Of a stretch of DNA of 64,000 nucleotides, positions 59,640-64,000 are shown piece after piece. The notes beneath the pieces were generated by a model that saw only the letters and a program-made list of their open reading frames with translations, did no database searches and was not told the origin of the DNA. Location of the stretch: positions 7,410,995-7,474,994 of the forward strand of contig NC_066549.1 of NCBI RefSeq assembly GCF_024679095.1, written 5' to 3'. Position 1 is the stretch's first letter. Each line of letters starts with the position of its first letter. Both the position numbers and the translations under genes were made by a program. The stretch comes from Eriocheir sinensis (taxonomy: Eukaryota; Arthropoda; Malacostraca; Decapoda; Varunidae).

Positions 59640-59990
59640 TTACTGGCAGTACTGGTGCTGGTATACCAGTACTGAGGAGACAGAGGCAGAGGAGTCTGGC
59701 ACTGCAAGGCCAGCTTCAGAACTAGTCAGTACCAACATCTGCCTGCAGTCCCAGCACCACTGTTGGCTAGTCACATGCCACTTACCAAGATTATGGTGCT
59801 GGTTGACACATTGAGAGGCGCAAGAAGTGAGGCCCACAGTCCTGACACAGTGCAATGCTTACCAAAACCCCTGTGGTGTTGGTATCGACACAAAAAGCTG
59901 CAAGTGAGACCCGCAGTTCCAGCAACAAATGCCAATTCCCTAGACCATCGTGTCGGTATCAACAATGTGAGGAGCAAGTGATATCTATGT
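59640..59990. repeat. Degenerate tandem repeats, about 90-120 bp
   Basis: Successive blocks share GGTGCTGGT / GGTGTTGGTAT, AAG(T/C)GAG(G/A)CCCGCAGT and CAGT(A/C)CCA words. Divergence is high, and open frames on both strands here are probably by-products. No gene is supported. Confidence 0.4.
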
Positions 59991-59999
59991 CATGCAGCA

Positions 60000-60700
60000 G
60001 ACAATATTGATGTTATCTCCTTCAGGTCACAGATGATGCCCACTGTTAGCCATTATGCAAAGTGTACATGCACCATTTTCAGCCTTTCAGCATCACACCA
60101 TGAACACAATTGCTTTTTTCCTGACACCAACCATGAGTGCTTTCGAGTCACAGTCTTGACAGCCGCTTAGAACACCTGGTAGGCAAACAGTCCAGCAGTA
60201 GTAATAGACTAACCTCTCACCAAGGCAATACTCATCCCTAAACCCAGCACCTGAAAATCACTTCCTAACCTCAGCTGGCTCTAAGTGGTGCAGATAAAGT
60301 ATATATTTATACCGTCATTTGTCAGTTAACATCCATGTTACATTCTGAAAAATAATACTACACTGCATGTCCCAAACACTACATCTTGTGATCATGGGGT
60401 TCCTGAGGGATAATGAATATTATATGGGTCATGGATGTCCATAGGGGTCACTAATAACTCATTGGCAAAAATCTAAAGCGAAACTTCCAGGAGTCGGCTG
60501 ATGTTACAACACACGCAATACCCTGACACCCCAAGAGCTTTCATAACGATGAAAATTTCATAGTGACTTTCAGGCACTGCACTTCACAAATTAAAAGATT
60601 ATCAGGTAGTATTAGCATTCAAATGCAAAAAGTAGGTCAAATAAGACTGGCAGGGAATATCCTTGTGGAAAGATACATTAGATGATAAGAGTTCATCCAC
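60000..60700. other. No recognised feature
   Basis: Single-copy-looking sequence, no gene-like frame, no clear repeat. Confidence 0.4.
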
Positions 60701-60714
60701 ATGCTGGTGACCCT

Positions 60715-61345
60715 CCCCCCCCCACCACCACCACCACCACGACAACGCAGCCTTCATCATCCCCACCCACTGTTGCTGTTCTTTTTGTTATTGTTGAAAC
60801 CTCACCCACTGACCCATATCATAACATTCCCTATTTGCAGGTCCATTCATCATTACCAAAGCACTACCACCTATCCAACCAACACCCCAGCCACTGCCTC
60901 ACCCCCAACACCCTAACCACTGCCTCACCCCCAACACCCCAGCCCCTGCCACACCCCCAACACCCCAGCCACTTCCAGCCTCACCCCAACACCCCAGCCA
61001 CTGTGTCACCCCCAACACCCCAGCCACTGCCTCACCCCCAACACCCCAGCCACTGCCTCACCCCCAACACCCCAGCCACTGCCTCACCCCCAACACCCCA
61101 GCCACTGCCTCACCCCCAACACCCCAACCACTGCCTCACCCCCAACACCCAAGCACTACCTCACCCCCGGCCCCTCAACAGACAACCCCATACACACCCC
61201 AACCCAAAACACCCCAATACAGATACAAAACCCCACAACCACACAGACAACCCCATAAACCCCAAGCCCCACCCCCAACCACACACCCGGCCCCCCTATA
61301 GACACCCCCCCCCCACACCCCCTCTTTATATAAGCCTAACCAATA
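60715..61345. repeat. CCCCAACACCCCAGCCACTGC-type 26-bp minisatellite and C-rich tract
   Basis: The core at about 60880-61165 has roughly 11 copies of a 26-bp unit containing CACCCCCAACACCCCAGCCA. It is bordered by CCA repeats on the left and degenerate C/A-rich sequence on the right. The 234-residue frame over it is a repeat translation. Confidence 0.9.
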
Positions 61346-61619
61346 ACACACCCCTACACTCACCCCACAACACTAGAAGAGGTTAAAACACAAAACACAC
61401 AAGTAAACCCTCACACACACACACACACACACCGTTAAAAAAAAAAAATTAATCTCCTTATTTTCTCTTAGTTCCCGAAGAGAAAGTATTTCGCCCACTT
61501 TCGCCACGGTTACTTTCTTCCTCCTCTACGGCTGTTTGCGGGTTATATATACTTTGTTCATCCGGTTTTAGGTTCTAGGGAGTTTCTGTGGGTGTAATTG
61601 TAGCCGTTAAACACATAAG

Positions 61620-61720
61620 AACCAAGAAGCACAGTTGTATTACCGAAATAGAAGGGAGAGCCGCCGCCCGGACCTTCTGATTCCTGCCCCGGAGTGAAGT
61701 GAACCTCTCTCTCTCTCTCT
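61620..61720 (-). promoter_or_regulatory. Candidate CPT1 upstream exon/promoter area
   Basis: A short GC-rich island (minus strand CCGGGCGGCGGCTCTCCCT) in AT-rich surroundings, about 8.6 kb upstream of exon 1, followed on the minus strand by a possible donor gtaata. It is the most promoter-like composition upstream of CPT1, but I see no TATA or initiator that decides the matter. Confidence 0.15.
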
Positions 61721-62260
61721 CTCACTCTCTCTTCTTCCTCTTCTTCCTCTTCTGTAGCCCTCTGACGTCTGTGTTCTTCTTCTTCCTCCTCTTCTTCTCT
61801 CGTGGTGTTGGTATTGCAGACTACTAACTCGATCTTATAATTCTTTCTCCCTTACCCTCTTATCCTTCTTTACTCTTCCTTTTATCATTTCTTATTGGTC
61901 TCTTGATTTTCCTTCCTTTTATATTCATTTGGTATTCCTTAGCATTTTCATTCATGTTCTTATATTCGTCTTTTTTTCCACATCTAACAACCTCTTAATT
62001 CTTTTTTTTCTCTTGGTTTCTGCTTTCAGTCAAGATTTTTTTCAGGTTTATTTATGTTCAGGGGTCACTAAACTGTTTACTTAGTACTACTATACCTGTA
62101 AACTGTACCTGATAATAATAGTCGTGTATGCTACTTACAAACACGAAAAAAATACCAGACAGATCATTAGTATCAAACCGGCAGTAGAAACACATTGTAT
62201 TGCTTTGATAAACCTTTTTTTTAACTATAGCTATATTTGCGCGTGCCAGTACGTGTACGT
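61721..62260. other. Pyrimidine-rich then AT-rich sequence, no gene seen
   Basis: Starts with a CT/TTC microsatellite (about 61708-61800), then AT-rich single-copy-like DNA. No supported feature. Confidence 0.4.
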
Positions 62261-62264
62261 GACG

Positions 62265-62320
62265 GAGACGAGCACCGCAGCCACGCGCAGCTATGACGTA
62301 TATGTACCCAACTTTATCGA
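62265..62320 (+). mobile_element. SINE tail fragment
   Basis: GACGGAGACGAGCACCGCAG and following bases match the last 55 bp of the SINE at 58269-58571 (ACGGAGATGAGCACCGAGGC), ending with CCAACTTTATC. The tRNA-like head is missing. Confidence 0.6.
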
Positions 62321-62512
62321 TGTGAACCCTTAATTTGGTGTTTCATGTATTACTACCGAATGGACTTTTGAATCATTAACACATATAGTAAGCAATTTTA
62401 CGTACAATGGTCTAGACAATTATAATGATAGTTAGATGTATACCAGTGATTGCGTCTTTTTTATTGGCATTTATATATATGTCTCAAGATTTTGTGCTTA
62501 TTATACCTCTGC

Positions 62513-62514
<2 letters not shown>

Positions 62515-62563
<49 letters not shown>

Positions 62564-62935
62564 ACCAGCTACACATTTTAAAGTTCTTTCATAAGTCTTG
62601 TGCAAGAGAGCTCGAGGTGCAGCTTTTTTTTTTTTTATCCCCTTTAAATTCTAACACAACTCTTACCATTTTCACCCCATCACTATAATTATCGGAAAAT
62701 AGACCTCTAGTTGTTTTCTCTGCACACACGATTTCGTTAGGCCTAAACCTCCTCTTGGGCCTAAATAATTAAAGCATTCCAGTGATCGATTTCTCTATTC
62801 TTTTTTATGTAAGACTAAACATTTATACACTGTATTTTACACTATTTTTCATTGAAGACAAACCTCAATGCTGAATCAATTGCGGTTGTTTATATATACG
62901 AGGCACTCACCATAACTTATTAGGTATATATTTAC

Positions 62936-62996
<61 letters not shown>

Positions 62997-63101
62997 AATA
63001 ATACGCAATTCATTTCATGATAAACTATAGCTTCCTTGATACGCTTCGCAAAAGATCGATAAGATAAAGAATAGAATTAGAATGTCACTTCAACCTTTAG
63101 T

Positions 63102-63151
<50 letters not shown>
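62515..63151. repeat. Three GA microsatellites
   Basis: GA runs at about 62515-62561, 62938-62993 and 63103-63151, separated by AT-rich unique-looking DNA with no gene-like frame. Confidence 0.9.
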
Positions 63152-63155
<4 letters not shown>

Positions 63156-63529
63156 ACTCGTTAGAAATTATAAAAGACAGACACTCTAATTAACTAAATA
63201 ACTGACTGTAGCCATATCACGCACGCCTGTTCTTGCTATATTTTCTTTTCTTTTTATTTCCTTCATGCTCCCCGAACCTTGATAAAACCTAACGTATTGT
63301 AGATTAGTTTGTGTCGATCTTTCCATTCTTAGAAGTATCGCGCTTATGATGAAACTGAAGATAAGGAGAACGTATTATCAGTAGTAGTATTGACACGTGG
63401 TTTAAGTATTATCATCACCTCTATTATCATAACAATTATCACATTCGTATTGAAAGCTTACATCGCCACTTCTGAATGCTAAAACTGCTCGTCACGTTCC
63501 TCTGCTTTTCACACGTCCAAGGTCACGGC

Positions 63530-64000
63530 CGCTCCTTCAGCCCTCCCCTCTCCTCCTCCTTCCCCTCTTTTTCCTCCGACTTTCGCGTAATAGCTCCTGT
63601 AATGATTTCGTTGTGCCCAAGGTCTCGGCTGCACCCTACACTGCGTCCGGTTAGAAGCGTTACTGACCTGCACCAATAATTTGTAAGAGGTACCCCAGTG
63701 AACTTCCGGAGCCCCGTTTTTTTTAACAACTGGACGTATCTGGAAATGTGTGCTTCGTCACGCTGATCGTTAGGACGCCTCTCTTTACCATTGCAAAGAC
63801 CCGACAAGCAGTACTTCAATGTTTGGTTATGAGTGTTAACAACAATTAGACCAATAGTTCGTAAGACTGGACACATATTTGGAAATGTGTGCTTCGTCAC
63901 GCTGATCGTTAGGACGCCTCTGTCTAACACTGCAAAGACCCAACCAGGAGTACTGCAATGTGTCTGGTTAGGAGTGTTAACAACCTAGACCAATAGTTTG
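63530..64000. repeat. About 139-bp tandem repeat running off the window end
   Basis: The segment GGAAATGTGTGCTTCGTCAC begins at 63742 and again at 63881, followed in both by GCTGATCGTTAGGACGCCTC. Flanking words (CAATAATTTGTAAGA, CAATAGTTCGTAAGA, CAATAGTTTG) show at least three units. The array continues beyond the window. Confidence 0.85.

Overview
This is eukaryotic, intron-containing nuclear DNA. The extreme microsatellite load, the tRNA-derived SINEs, the LINE families and the sequence of the one gene point to an arthropod, most probably a decapod crustacean (crab or shrimp). The species call is inference. No rRNA, CRISPR, prokaryotic operon or true tRNA gene is present.

The only protein-coding gene I can support is on the minus strand between 53053 and 33159. 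It is a complete mitochondrial outer-membrane carnitine O-palmitoyltransferase 1 (CPT1). I assembled it exon by exon with GT/AG sites and matching phases: 17 coding exons, 2328 nt, 775 residues, close to the usual length of animal CPT1. It keeps the N-terminal MAEAH start, two membrane segments, the catalytic His in a 26-nt microexon, the carnitine-binding TETVR motif, STSQ, and the C-terminal [16 protein letters not shown] block. Directly after the catalytic microexon lie two homologous 66-nt exons (40691-40756 and 39910-39975) with identical phases. They look mutually exclusive and match the alternative-exon arrangement known for the single CPT1 gene of Drosophila (withered). This is the most interesting functional feature of the window.

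Layout. 1-29000: no gene found; almost all of it is tandem repeats (24-bp satellite with 120-bp higher-order units, 65/66-bp, 72-bp, 82-bp, 94-bp, 54-bp and 29-bp arrays), long homopurine/homopyrimidine tracts, microsatellites, and fragments of LINEs, SINEs and MITEs. 29250-33158: AT-rich single-copy-like flank of CPT1, possibly its 3' UTR, with a TTAA-flanked MITE. 33159-53085: the CPT1 gene; its introns hold LINE copies, two TTAA-flanked inverted-repeat elements, a TA-flanked inverted-repeat element with a nested LINE, and minisatellites. 53086-64000: upstream flank with LINE fragments, a tRNA-type SINE, a hAT-type MITE with a perfect 8-bp target duplication, a long inverted repeat split by a SINE, and more tandem repeats; a 5' non-coding exon of CPT1 should lie here but is not proven.

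Three LINE groups recur. Group A has 3' ends reading AACTAGGTAAATACACAC and running into CA repeats. Group B has a CR1-like reverse transcriptase and a tail of repeated ATCTATGTAA. Group C has a C-terminus with a RWFGHM-type or GRPRWR-type motif and a tail of GAT repeats. Many microsatellites here begin exactly at such LINE tails. Nearly all long open frames in the window are tandem-repeat translations or transposon remnants, not genes.
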